A stretch of 64,000 bases of DNA from Gautieria morchelliformis (taxonomy: Eukaryota > Basidiomycota > Agaricomycetes > Gomphales > Gomphaceae), in assembly GCA_015179125.1 (NCBI GenBank), contig WHVA01000345.1, positions 1 to 64,000 of the forward strand, in the 5' to 3' direction. Below are positions 10,149 through 19,210 of this stretch, in pieces (position 1 is the stretch's first letter; each line of letters opens with the position of its first letter). Below the pieces are notes generated by a model. It made no database searches and was not told the origin of the DNA. It saw only the letters and a list, made by a program, of their open reading frames with translations. The translations under genes were made by a program, and so were the position numbers.

Positions 10149-11588
10149 CTATTTTTTTGAATCCGCAGCGGGAATCGCTTCGGATTTCTCTTCCGTCTTT
10201 GCTGTGCGGCCCTTGGCCTTAGCAGCGGAGGCGGAAGCGCGAGTGCAGTCGCGAGCGACGTGACCTCCTTTGCCGCAGAAGAGGCAAAGGTTGTTGTCCA
10301 TGCGACGCTGGCGTTCTACAGGGGTTAGTTTTCCGTCCTTCCCAAGTTTGTCGGAAAGATCCGGGGTACTCTTCCGGGCGTTGGTGTTAGAACCAGAGGC
10401 CTGGTTGTTCCGAGGGGTGTTGTTGTTGTTCCGGTTGCCGGAGTTGGATCCGGAACTGTTGTTGTTGTTGTTTCCGGAGTTGGTGTTTCCGGAATTGGTC
10501 TTCTTCTTGTCTTTATCAGACTTCTTGTCGGAAGACTTGTCGTTCTTGCTCTGGGCGGAGGTTTCACGAGCAATCTCGGAGTGTCTTTCCCAGTAGCGCG
10601 AATCGATGGATTGGGCGAGGTTGCGGAGGTCGGTAAGGGTGGCGGGTTTTCCGACGCGGGCAATTTCATCCTTGATGCGGGATGGCAAGCCCATGTAAAA
10701 CTGGCGTCGGAGTGCGGCTTCTCCCCATTGGACTCGAGGAGCGAGCTGCTGAAACGTGACGATATATTTAGCTATCTTATGAGTGTCTTTCATGCGAAGC
10801 TTATCGAGTTCGTTCTCCGCATCGGCTTCCATATCAAATGGTCCGAAGTTGCTGCGGAGTTCGGAAATGAAATTGGGGTAATCGTCGGCCCAGTCGACAA
10901 GAGCGAACGGATCCATGAGGGCGGGTTCGAAATAGTCGAGCGCCGTGCCTCGGAGATAGGAAAGGGCATAATTGACCTTTCGTTCGTCGTCGGGAAAGGC
11001 GTCGGGACGATCACGGAAATTGAGTTGAAGCTGAACCAGAAATGGCTGGAGCTTCTTGGGGTCGGAACCGTCGAACTGATCTGGTTCGCGGACCTTTGTC
11101 TTGGGGCGTGGTGGTGCTTGGGCCGGGCGCTGGAGTTGTCCGGCTAGCATGGCGATGGCTTGTGCAAGATCCGGAACTGGCGCGGGCGGAACTGGGTTGG
11201 CGGGAATCTGAGGTGGAATTGGAGGTGGAGGACCGCCGGGAGGACCGCCTGGCGGACCGCCGGGTGGGCCGCCATGAGGGCCGCCTGGAGGGCCGCCTGG
11301 AGGTGGTCCTGGTGGAGGTGGTGGTGGTGGAGCTGGGCGTCGGTATGACGCTGCTGTTTGTTCGCCGCTGCTACTCGTCGAATTCCCGTCGTAGTCGGGA
11401 TTGTCGTCGGGATTAGCGTCGGGAACTTCTTCGAAACGTTGCGGAAAAGCATCGGAAAGCTCATCGTCGGCACGAGAGCTGTTGGAGGGTTCCGCGTGCC
11501 TTGGTGCTGCGGATCTAAGACTGCCAAAATAAGAGAGAGCTTCGACAGCTCCTGCTCGAGCTGAAGTAGCTGTGGTACGAGGAGGCAT
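10149..11588 (-). CDS. Gag of family B gypsy
   Basis: A 479-residue frame starting 34 bases inside the 5' LTR boundary. Residues about 85-140 are very rich in Pro and Gly. A Ty3-type gag core follows (around FDGSDPKKLQPFLVQLQLNF), then an Asn/Ser-rich linker and one CCHC zinc knuckle (CLFCGKGGHVARDC) near residue 435. The tail is Ala/Lys-rich. It would form the particle shell around the element RNA. The frame looks whole and belongs with the pol just downstream. Confidence 0.93.
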   Translation of the reverse strand: MPPRTTATSARAGAVEALSYFGSLRSAAPRHAEPSNSSRADDELSDAFPQRFEEVPDANPDDNPDYDGNSTSSSGEQTAASYRRPAPPPPPPPGPPPGGPPGGPHGGPPGGPPGGPPGGPPPPIPPQIPANPVPPAPVPDLAQAIAMLAGQLQRPAQAPPRPKTKVREPDQFDGSDPKKLQPFLVQLQLNFRDRPDAFPDDERKVNYALSYLRGTALDYFEPALMDPFALVDWADDYPNFISELRSNFGPFDMEADAENELDKLRMKDTHKIAKYIVTFQQLAPRVQWGEAALRRQFYMGLPSRIKDEIARVGKPATLTDLRNLAQSIDSRYWERHSEIARETSAQSKNDKSSDKKSDKDKKKTNSGNTNSGNNNNNSSGSNSGNRNNNNTPRNNQASGSNTNARKSTPDLSDKLGKDGKLTPVERQRRMDNNLCLFCGKGGHVARDCTRASASAAKAKGRTAKTEEKSEAIPAADSKK

Positions 11589-11622
11589 AGTGATAGTTAT
11601 CGGGTGGGAATCAGATAATACT

Positions 11623-12304
11623 GTTACGTATCGAGATTTCCACTAAGTCGGAACTGGAAAGGACAGCGGCTTCAACTTATAGGTTGCGCCCCCGATGAAC
11701 TATCGTCCTAGGTATTTCGGAAATGAGCCGGAAGTCGGAAAGTACTGGACCAGAGGTTTGGTCGGAACTTGAGTCGGAACTGAGGCGGAAAGCGGAAGAC
11801 CGAGAGACTGAGATCTTGCTAGACTCGCTGTGCTAAGAACAGGAGATGGAGCGAAGGAAATCAAGTATCGAAGGTGATTATCTGATTGCAGAATAACAGA
11901 CATACATGAGGGGGTTTTTATACAAAGCGCAGAGCAACAAGTAATGGTGTTGTACTAAGCAAATTCCGGAGGAAGCGGAAGTCGAGTACAATGTGTGGGA
12001 ACTAACTTATTGGGAACAATGGGACTACAAGGGGGGTTCAGGGTAAGGTAGAACAATGGCAAAGAACAAGGTGTCGGAAGAACATATCTGACAACGAACT
12101 ACAAGGGTGACCGGATATATGGTTTTGATGGATGGCGAGGTGGGTCCGGTGGGTCCGAGTAATAGAGTCGAAAGAACAAGGGAAATGTACAAGGGGCGGA
12201 ATGTCGGAAATGTCGGAGGGGCGGAACGTTGTGGCGGAACTATTGGAGAGGCGGAATGTATGGCGGAACTGAGGGTCGGAAGTCGGAAATGAACGGTTGT
12301 AACA
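11623..12304 (-). repeat. 5' LTR of family B gypsy
   Basis: 682 bases, TGTTACG...GTAACA, essentially the same as 4284-4966. In the element's own sense it carries the promoter and lies 34 bases before the gag start. The target repeat GATGA follows at 12305-12309. I could not match a standard tRNA primer site in the short gap between LTR and gag. Confidence 0.95.
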
Positions 12305-12482
12305 GATGACCCAAGTACTGTGCACTGGGAGTGCGCGCCCGTCCTGAGGGAGTCCAAAACAGCCGAGAAGATTTACCTTCGGGCACAAACACCAGAAATT
12401 CAAGGGGTACGCTCAAGTGACTGACTCCGACTGGTCTCCGCAGTATACCCTCGACATCTTCCGTGGCATGTTGCAAGGAGGG
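12305..12482 (+). other. Right flank of the gypsy insertion, probable continuation of the Trk locus
   Basis: After the GATGA target repeat the plus strand stays open for about 36 codons, beginning PSTVHWECAP. I cannot match it to a known Trk segment, so it may be a divergent intracellular loop, an unspliced stretch or unrelated DNA. No other feature is visible before the hairpin at 12483. Confidence 0.3.
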
Positions 12483-12530
12483 ATTTCACTGATAGAAATC
12501 TGACTCCGGCCAAAGTTCTATCAGTGAAAT
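12483..12530. repeat. Short inverted repeat (hairpin)
   Basis: Arms ATTTCACTGATAGAA (12483-12497) and TTCTATCAGTGAAAT (12516-12530) are perfect reverse complements around an 18-base loop. It lies about 150 bases beyond the stop of the transposase gene and may belong to the subterminal region of that DNA transposon, or be a small independent insertion. Confidence 0.7.
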
Positions 12531-12675
12531 TGGGTTCAGTTGACTCGCCGATCGAGAGCACAGCCGAATACATCTGAGTAATTGATAGACGATTGCCATA
12601 CGAGCCATTCCATTCTCACGGATGGGAATATCTCTCAGTTATAGATTGAGAACTTTTGCTGTAATTTACACTGTA

Positions 12676-13529
12676 TCAATCGTATCCTTCATCGCTGGGT
12701 AGCTCCTCCAACTCGGATTCTCCTCCTCTATCACAGCTTGATTGTTCGGACCCGGAGCTGTCCGAGTCCGCGTCTGTGGTCAGTGGAGTGACATCACCAG
12801 AAAGACTTGCCGGCGCTGATGTGGTGCCAGTGGTGTCGGTTGCACTGCCATCGTCATCAGTGGATGGGAGTAACAAAGGAGGGGGCGAGTCCCCTCCTTG
12901 CCCATCATCCACAGTGCCAGGATCCTCTGGCTCAGTGTCCTCATGGATGGGAGTGTCCAATGAGGAGGGGACAGGCTGAGTGAAATGGCCTACACCCCCC
13001 CCCCCCCCCAAGTATTGCATGAGCATGTCCCGGTCGGCGAACCTAGAGTTGGGAACGGTTATCTAGAGCACTCCAATTAAAATGGCTGACTGGGAAGAAC
13101 ATACCTGTTTATATAGAAGTATTCCCAGTCACCTTCATGATCCCGGGCCACTGATTGGGAACAAAGTGTGTTGGTGCGTCCGTGTGCATAGGCTGGGATG
13201 AGATGGACAGCGCGGATTACGCAGTCAGGGTCAAGGAAGCCAAAGGCATCCTCGTCGGATTCTGGCACAAATCCTACCCGGTCAAGTCTGCGTGCAGACC
13301 ACCCACTCCGATACTCAGGGTCACGGCCGAACCAGCAGACCCACAAGAAATCCAAGGATATGGGGGGTGAGAGTCCCCCGGCACCAAGCCTTTGGACTTG
13401 GGCATGAAATATCCCAAGCACCCGCGCATACCAGTATGGGTGAGGGGTTCCCCCGGGTGTGGGGTCTTCATTTGAGGCAAGCATGACATCACATTTGGCA
13501 GTCTGTGGGTTAATAAAATCCTGCTCACG
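12676..13529 (-). CDS. Plavaka-type transposase, C-terminal part
   Basis: Exon 13105-13529 reads FINPQTAKCDVMLASNEDP, then HPYWYARVLGIFHAQV, DFLWVCWFGRDP, GFLDPDCVIRAVHLIPAYAHGRT and EYFYINR. A 62-base intron (13043-13104, GTATGT...CTAG) leads to DRDMLMQYLGGG and an acidic Ser/Asp-rich tail ending about 12676. This motif string is the usual C-terminus of the long transposase-linked proteins common in Agaricomycetes. It was one exon with the sequence now at 19211 and beyond: the LINE separates YDVRREQD from FINPQTA. Apart from that insertion this part looks conserved. Confidence 0.75.
13515..13529. repeat. LINE target-site duplication, left copy
   Basis: AAAATCCTGCTCACG, repeated at 19196-19210. 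The 15-base length fits target-primed reverse transcription. Confidence 0.95.
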
Positions 13530-13655
13530 CCTACTACTACCACCAAAAAACGAAAATCTTCATTATTACGCTTTATCACAAACTGTCGGCGGCTAGTGTA
13601 GCTAATAGCAACGCTAAAAACAGACAGTGTGCTTCTGTAGAACGAAGCAAACAAA

Positions 13656-15384
13656 ATGACCTCGCCGTCGAGCACGGAGGGTCAACCATCGGGGACGACA
13701 CACCTGGGGAGAACAAGAGTGGGGACAGCGCAGCAGGCGGAGCAAGCAAAAACAAGAGGTGAGCTAATAGACAACGCGAGCTCATCAGTGCGCAGCAGAG
13801 AACAGGACAGGAACCAGTACGTGGCAAAAGAAGACCCGATATCCAGGAAAGCTTGAGCTACGCATTGCTAAGCATGGCCCAAAGCACAACGCTGAAGGCG
13901 CTGAAGGAAGGAGCGAGGGCAGTAGCGATCTTGATGGTAGATGCGTCAGCGAAGAGCATGGGGGAGCAGGTGATGAAGTACGTGGAAAAGAGACTGGAGC
14001 CGGTTATGCGCGCAAGGCGGAAGAAACGATGGATACACTCAGACAGGCGGCATACGACACGGTGAGAGCCGCCGATCTAGCAACAGACGTAGTAGAGAAC
14101 GGAGCACGAAGCAGAGGAGGGTCGGGGCTGGCCCCGGAGTTGACGTACACCATGGCATTGAAAGGCACGGTACCGCTCGCACATCCCAATATGCTGGCCA
14201 GAGCGAGGGCGAGGAACCGACAGATCCTGATCGACAAGGACCCCAACACAGAGGCAAACCCATTCGGAGAGCTGACCGAGCAGGAGCTCGTAGCAAAAGC
14301 AAACGAGGCAGTCGAGTATATGGATGAGCTCGAAGAAGGGGAGGAGCCGAGATTTGTGGGGGTCAAAAAGCTAGTCAACGGGGGAATCGTCTTCGACTTG
14401 GAAACGCAGGAGGCAGCGCGCGTTATCCTGGCACACAAGGAGGACTTCCTATTCAAATTCAGTGCTGCCGCAGTAGTCAAAGAGAGAGCCGTGTCGGTGT
14501 TAGTGGAATACGTACCCGTCAGTCACGCTCCGGATGCCCTGGCAGAGCAGGCCAGGATCAAGCAAGACTCCGGCATACCCGAGGGAACCTTGGTGACAAC
14601 GCGATGGATAAAGCCCATACAGAAACGCAGTCCGGGACAGCGAACAGCGCACCTCATCGCGCGTTTCAGCACCACAGCAGGGGCAAACGTGACGATTAGG
14701 GACGGATTGGTTATAGCAGGGAAACGCACGTGGGCTAGAAGGATGCGCAGAGAGCCTCGCAGGTGTCTAAAATGCCAAAAATACGCTAGGCACCTCGCCG
14801 CGGTGTGCGAAGAAAGGGAGACGTGCGGCACATGCGTGGGAGACCATAGAACGGCCACCTGTGAGGAAACAAACCCAGACAAGTATAAATGTGTCAATTG
14901 CGATATGACGGGACACGCCTCGTGGGACAGGACGTGCCCGAAATTCATTAGTGCAAGTGAGAGGATCGAAAGGGGAGATCCGGAGGGCACGTACAAATTC
15001 TTCCCCGACGAAAACCCTTGGACATGGGAACAGCAGATCGCCCAAGGCAATACCAACGCAGGAGCGGCCCAAGCGGAAGTCGTGGAAGAGCGCGGTGGAC
15101 AAGTAATGGCGATGCAGAGGATGCAACAAGCGACGCAAGAGGAAGGACAGGCGAGGCAGAGACCGCAGGAGGCGGTAGGCCAGACACAGCAAAAAAGGGC
15201 AACGACAAACCCACGAGTTGGACACAGGGACGAGGGATGGCAGCGGCAGCCGGTGAGAAGCAGGTCTAGGCCAGCCACAAGGCCAGGATCAAGGCAAACT
15301 ACGATAAACGAGCACTTCCAAAGCGGCGCAGGCGGAGACAGGAGTGAATCGAGGGTAGACAAAAACAGACACGGCGCAGAATGA
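13656..15384 (+). pseudogene. LINE ORF1 (gag-like, zinc-knuckle protein)
   Basis: The main frame is 14029-15384 (451 residues); N-terminal pieces at 13656-13856 and 13853-14065 lie in two other frames, so at least two frameshifts affect the first 130 codons. Residues about 240-305 of the main frame hold three cysteine clusters (CLKCQKYARHLAAVC, CGTCVGDHRTATC, CVNCDMTGHASWDRTC), the arrangement seen in Tad-type ORF1 proteins that bind the element RNA. The C-terminus is Gln/Arg-rich. The stop codon overlaps the ORF2 start as ATGA (15381-15384), suggesting stop-restart translation. Confidence 0.85.
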
Positions 15385-18300
15385 ATGACAACTCAGAGCC
15401 ACCAACAACTTTAAGGATAAGACAGCAGAACGTAAATAAGTCTTTGCACGCCACTAACGACCTTCTAGGAAAATGTCCGCCCAGCAAATATGATATCATA
15501 GCAGTACAAGAACCATACATCGATCATCTAGGCAATGCGCAAGCAACCCACCAATGGTACACGATATACCCGAAGACGCATTACAGAGACAAGAGAAGCG
15601 GACCTGGTCAATGATACTGGTCAACAGGAGAATAAAGACAGACTCATGGGAAGCGATGGACGTGGGCCACCCAGATGTGACAGGGATTAAGATAAGAACT
15701 CAGTCCGGTGTTGTGCTAATTTTCAATTATTATTGCGATTGCGCACACTCAGAGAGCATACAACGTACTAATGCATATATACAGACCCGATCTAGACACG
15801 AGCGGGAGGATGAGCAATATGTGGGTATGATATGGCTCGGGGATTTCAACCGGCACCATCCACAATGGGATGAGGCGCAAACGCGCATTTTTTTACCCGA
15901 GGAAACCTGGACGCTGCACAGATACTCTTAGAAGCGACTATAGAGAGAGACCTTCTAATGGCCTTACCGAAAGACCTGCCAACGCTAATCGCGCAGTCCA
16001 CGGGCAATCACACAAGAACTGACAATGTATTCATGTCAGCTGCGCTCCTTGACGCCATCCTACAGTGCACCACAGTCCCCGAGGACCAACCAGCGTGTAG
16101 TGATCACTTCCCCGTCGACACAGTACTAGACCTAGCCACAGCAGCAATGCAAGATGCCCCGAAACACAATTATCAGATGGTAGACTGGGCAGAGTACAAC
16201 AAAACACTGGAGGAGAACCTGAGGGAAGTTAGGACAGAGGCGCCAACCAGCGAGCAGGAGTTCGAGAGGATGCTAGAAGGGATGAACGAAGCGATCATTC
16301 AGACAACGAGCGAGCTGGTTCCTGTGGCCAAGCCCTCTCCCTACACGAAGCGGTGGTGGAGTAAGGAGCTAACGGCGTTAAGAAAGAGCACTAGGCAGAA
16401 AGCAAGGCAAGCCTACAACCGCCGCAACGATCCAACGGATGAGGCGCACGCGAGATATAAGAAGGCCAGGAATGACTATGCGGCGGCCATACAGAAGTCA
16501 AAGCAGGAGCACTGGGAGGAGTTTCTGGCCACTGTAGACAAGCGCACGGTGTGGACGGCGAATCGTTTTGCCACTGGAGATTCCACCGACGGTGGCAAAG
16601 CGAGGGTGCCCACACTCAGGGTCAGGCGAGAAGATGGATCTGAATGGGTGGCGAACACGAACAGCGAGAAGTCGAAAATGCTCTGGCAGACGTTCTTCCC
16701 GCCATTGCAGAGAGACTCAACGCATGCACCGAGTGAGCAGGGACACCCACCGCCAGCCTTCAAATATGAGGAGATAACGGAAGAACAAATTAGAAGGGCA
16801 GTCAGACGCACCAACTCCTTCAAAGCCCCAGGCGCGAATGGGATACCGAACGTGGTACTCAAGCAATGCATTCAAACCCTGATGCCTTATATCAGACAGC
16901 TTTTCAGAGCGACGTTATACCACGAGAATATACGGAGTGGATCCGGCGGAAGGTGGAAGGACGTGTAGCGGTTCTGAAATTCGACGACTACAGCGCCCCT
17001 CCAACAGCAATTTTAAGGGGGATGGACCAAGGATGTCCGCTGTCGGCCATAGCATATCAATTCTACAACTCAGGACTGCTCGACGTCGTAAAGCGAGAGA
17101 AAGGGGAGGACGCAGTCGCTTTTGTTGATGACACGACGATCCTGGCAGAAGGGGCAGACTTGAATGAGGCATTCAACAAACTAAATGACATCGTTCACAG
17201 AGAAGGCGGAGTGCTTGACTGGGCAGCAGAACATGACTGTCAGTTTGCCCTGGATAAGTTCGGGTTGATGGGCTTCACCAGAAAGCGAGACAAAGACCTA
17301 ACGGGAGTGAATAAAACCAAGCCGGTAGCCAGGCCCACCATAACGATCAGCGGTCAGGAAATTGCCCTGACTGAAGTGCACAAATATCTGGGGATAATGT
17401 TAGACCAGGAGCTCAGGTTCAAATACCAGGTCAATTATGCGCTAAAGAAAGGGACGAAGATAATGGATCAGTATCGCAGGCTTGCTAAGACAGCGAAGGG
17501 GATTTCAGCTAAGCATATGAGGCAGTTTTACATATCGGTCACAATACCGAGGGTCTTGTACGCGGCTGACGTATTCTTAGTGCCAGAGACCAAGCACACC
17601 AAGGGGACAAAAGGTTTCATCAATAAACTAGCTAGGGTTCAAAGGCAAGCCGCGTTAGCGATCACAGGGGCAATGAGAACCACAGCGACCGATGCAATTG
17701 ATGCACATGCGAACCTATTGCCATTCCAACTACTAGTATCAAAAATAGTGCATCGCGCGGCAGTCAGACTAACGTGCTTGCCCACACAGCACCCTCTGAC
17801 AAAGCAGGTGAGAAGATCAGCCAAAAGATACGTCAAAAGGCATAGGTCCCCGCTGCATGAAATGATGCACGCGTTCAAGCTCCAGCCAGAGCACATGGAA
17901 ACGATAGAGGTCGTAAGGCACGGACCCAAATGGACACCGGCTTTCGAGATCAACATCCCGAGGGACAAGGATGAGGCAGTGGAACGAGAGGCGAGGGACA
18001 CGGCAGAGGTCAGCGTGTACACGGATGGATCAATGATAGATGGAGGGGTTGGAGCCACGGCTGTCATGTACCGTAGAGGCACAGCAACAAGAGTGGTCAG
18101 GAAGTACATGGGGATGGCAGAGGCGCACACGGTTTTCGAGGCAGAGCTTCTAGGTGCGGCAATAGGGGCGATGATGATCAGGGAAGAGGGCATCGGGACG
18201 TGCATGTTGGGCCTGGACAGCCAGGTCGCCATACAGACCACCAGAGAGGAGAGGGCCATTTCGGGGCAGTACTTGGTTAACGCACTCCACGAGCAAATGG

Positions 18301-18947
18301 AGGCCATGAGAAAGGAAGGGAACGGGAGGACAACAGTGATCATGAGGTGGATACCAGGGCATGAGGGAGTGAAGGGCAACGAACGGGCAGACAGTGAGGC
18401 GAGGAGAGCAGCGAAGGGCAAGTCTACCAATGAGCGGAACAAGCTGCCAGTATGCAGAGGCAGAATGCCAGTCAGCAGGTCAGCGGAGATACAGAGATAC
18501 CACAAAACCTTGAAAGCGCAAGATAAGGACGCCTTCGCGAGATCACCAAGGGCCCGCTACATGCACAGGATCGATCCGTCGATGCCATCCACGGCGTATA
18601 TGAAGCTCACCAGCGGATTGGCACGAAGGCACAGCTCGCTTCTGATCCAACTGAGAACGGGCCTTGCACCGCTAGCGAAACACCTGTTCAAAATAGGCAA
18701 GATCGACTCACCGACGTGTGCGGCATGCCATAAGGACGACGAAACAGTACACCACTTCCTCATTCAGTGTCCAGCCTACGAAGAACAACGGAAGCAGCTG
18801 CGAAGAAAGTTGAAGCGGGGGGCGAGGACGGTCAGCACGCTGTTAACCAAGCCAAAAGGGATGGCACCGTTGTTTCAATACGTGAACGAGACGGGAAGGT
18901 TCAGACAAGCCTTTGGGGACCTAGTGCTGCCAGACAAAGGAGTCTAG
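15381..18947 (+). pseudogene. LINE ORF2: endonuclease, reverse transcriptase, RNase H
   Basis: Starts at the ATGA overlap with ORF1. The apurinic-type endonuclease covers about 15381-16130 (RQQNVNKS, VQEPY, WLGDFNRHHPQWDE, SDHFPVDT), with frame changes near 15606 and 15890. RT begins with FKAPGANGIPNVVLKQC (16818). Near 16928 the sequence jumps from LFRATLYHENI straight to a segment preceding LKFDDYSAPP, so roughly 100 codons including catalytic RT motif A are missing; the later FVDDT box (about 17122) is present. RNase H (about 18010-18420) keeps YTDGS, an E, LDSQVA and NERAD. A C-terminal CAACHKDDETVHHFLIQC knuckle ends the protein at a good stop. The deletion alone would abolish activity. 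Confidence 0.88.
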
Positions 18948-19195
18948 AGGAAGAAATCAGACAGTGGAACAGCCCGCGCGCAATGCGCGGAAGCAACTCC
19001 CTCGCTCACACACAAGCACGGACAAGCTCAGGACATGGTCCATCGAGCGCATGCGGAGATAGATACAAGGGTACGGATAGAAAATAGCATGTTGACGGGG
19101 TTTCTGTATGCTACGTCTTACATAGGGCACGGCCCCAAAAGACGAAAATTGGATTAAAAAAAATTTTTTTTAAATTTAAAAATTTAAAAATTTAA

Positions 19196-19210
19196 AAAAT
19201 CCTGCTCACG
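19196..19210. repeat. LINE target-site duplication, right copy
   Basis: AAAATCCTGCTCACG, identical to 13515-13529. Confidence 0.95.

Larger units (their letters stand above)
4284..12304 (-). mobile_element. Ty3/gypsy chromovirus, family B, whole-looking and young, with an extra antisense gene
   Basis: An 8,021-base element in minus orientation, with LTRs at both ends and a perfect 5-base target duplication GATGA (4279-4283 and 12305-12309). Order in its own sense: 5' LTR (11623-12304), gag, pol with chromodomain, an extra region with a gene on the opposite strand, 3' LTR (4284-4966). The two LTRs differ by about two changes in 682 bases by eye, so insertion is recent. Gag and pol are long and open and the element looks whole. 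It landed in an exon of a Trk transporter gene. Confidence 0.95.
13530..19195 (+). mobile_element. Tad-like LINE (non-LTR retrotransposon), nearly full length but defective
   Basis: 5,666 bases between perfect 15-base target duplications. It has a 5' untranslated region of about 120 bases, ORF1 with zinc knuckles, ORF2 with endonuclease, reverse transcriptase, RNase H and a C-terminal CCHC motif, and a tail of repeated AAATTTAA-like units (about 19155-19195) in place of simple poly(A). RNase H downstream of RT plus the gag-like ORF1 point to the Tad clade of fungal LINEs. ORF1 and ORF2 each contain frame changes and ORF2 has an internal deletion, so this copy cannot move by itself. Confidence 0.9.

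Noticed and set aside
11589-11622. tRNA primer-binding site of the family B element
   Set aside because: The 34-base gap between LTR and gag does not match a standard tRNA 3' end that I can recognise, so none is claimed.
12483-12530. Rho-independent-type terminator
   Set aside because: The hairpin lacks a T tract and the genome is eukaryotic; more likely a transposon-related inverted repeat.
14523-15362. 279-codon minus-strand frame opposite LINE ORF1
   Set aside because: Antisense shadow of the zinc-knuckle protein; it has many Cys and Ser from complementary codons and no domain.
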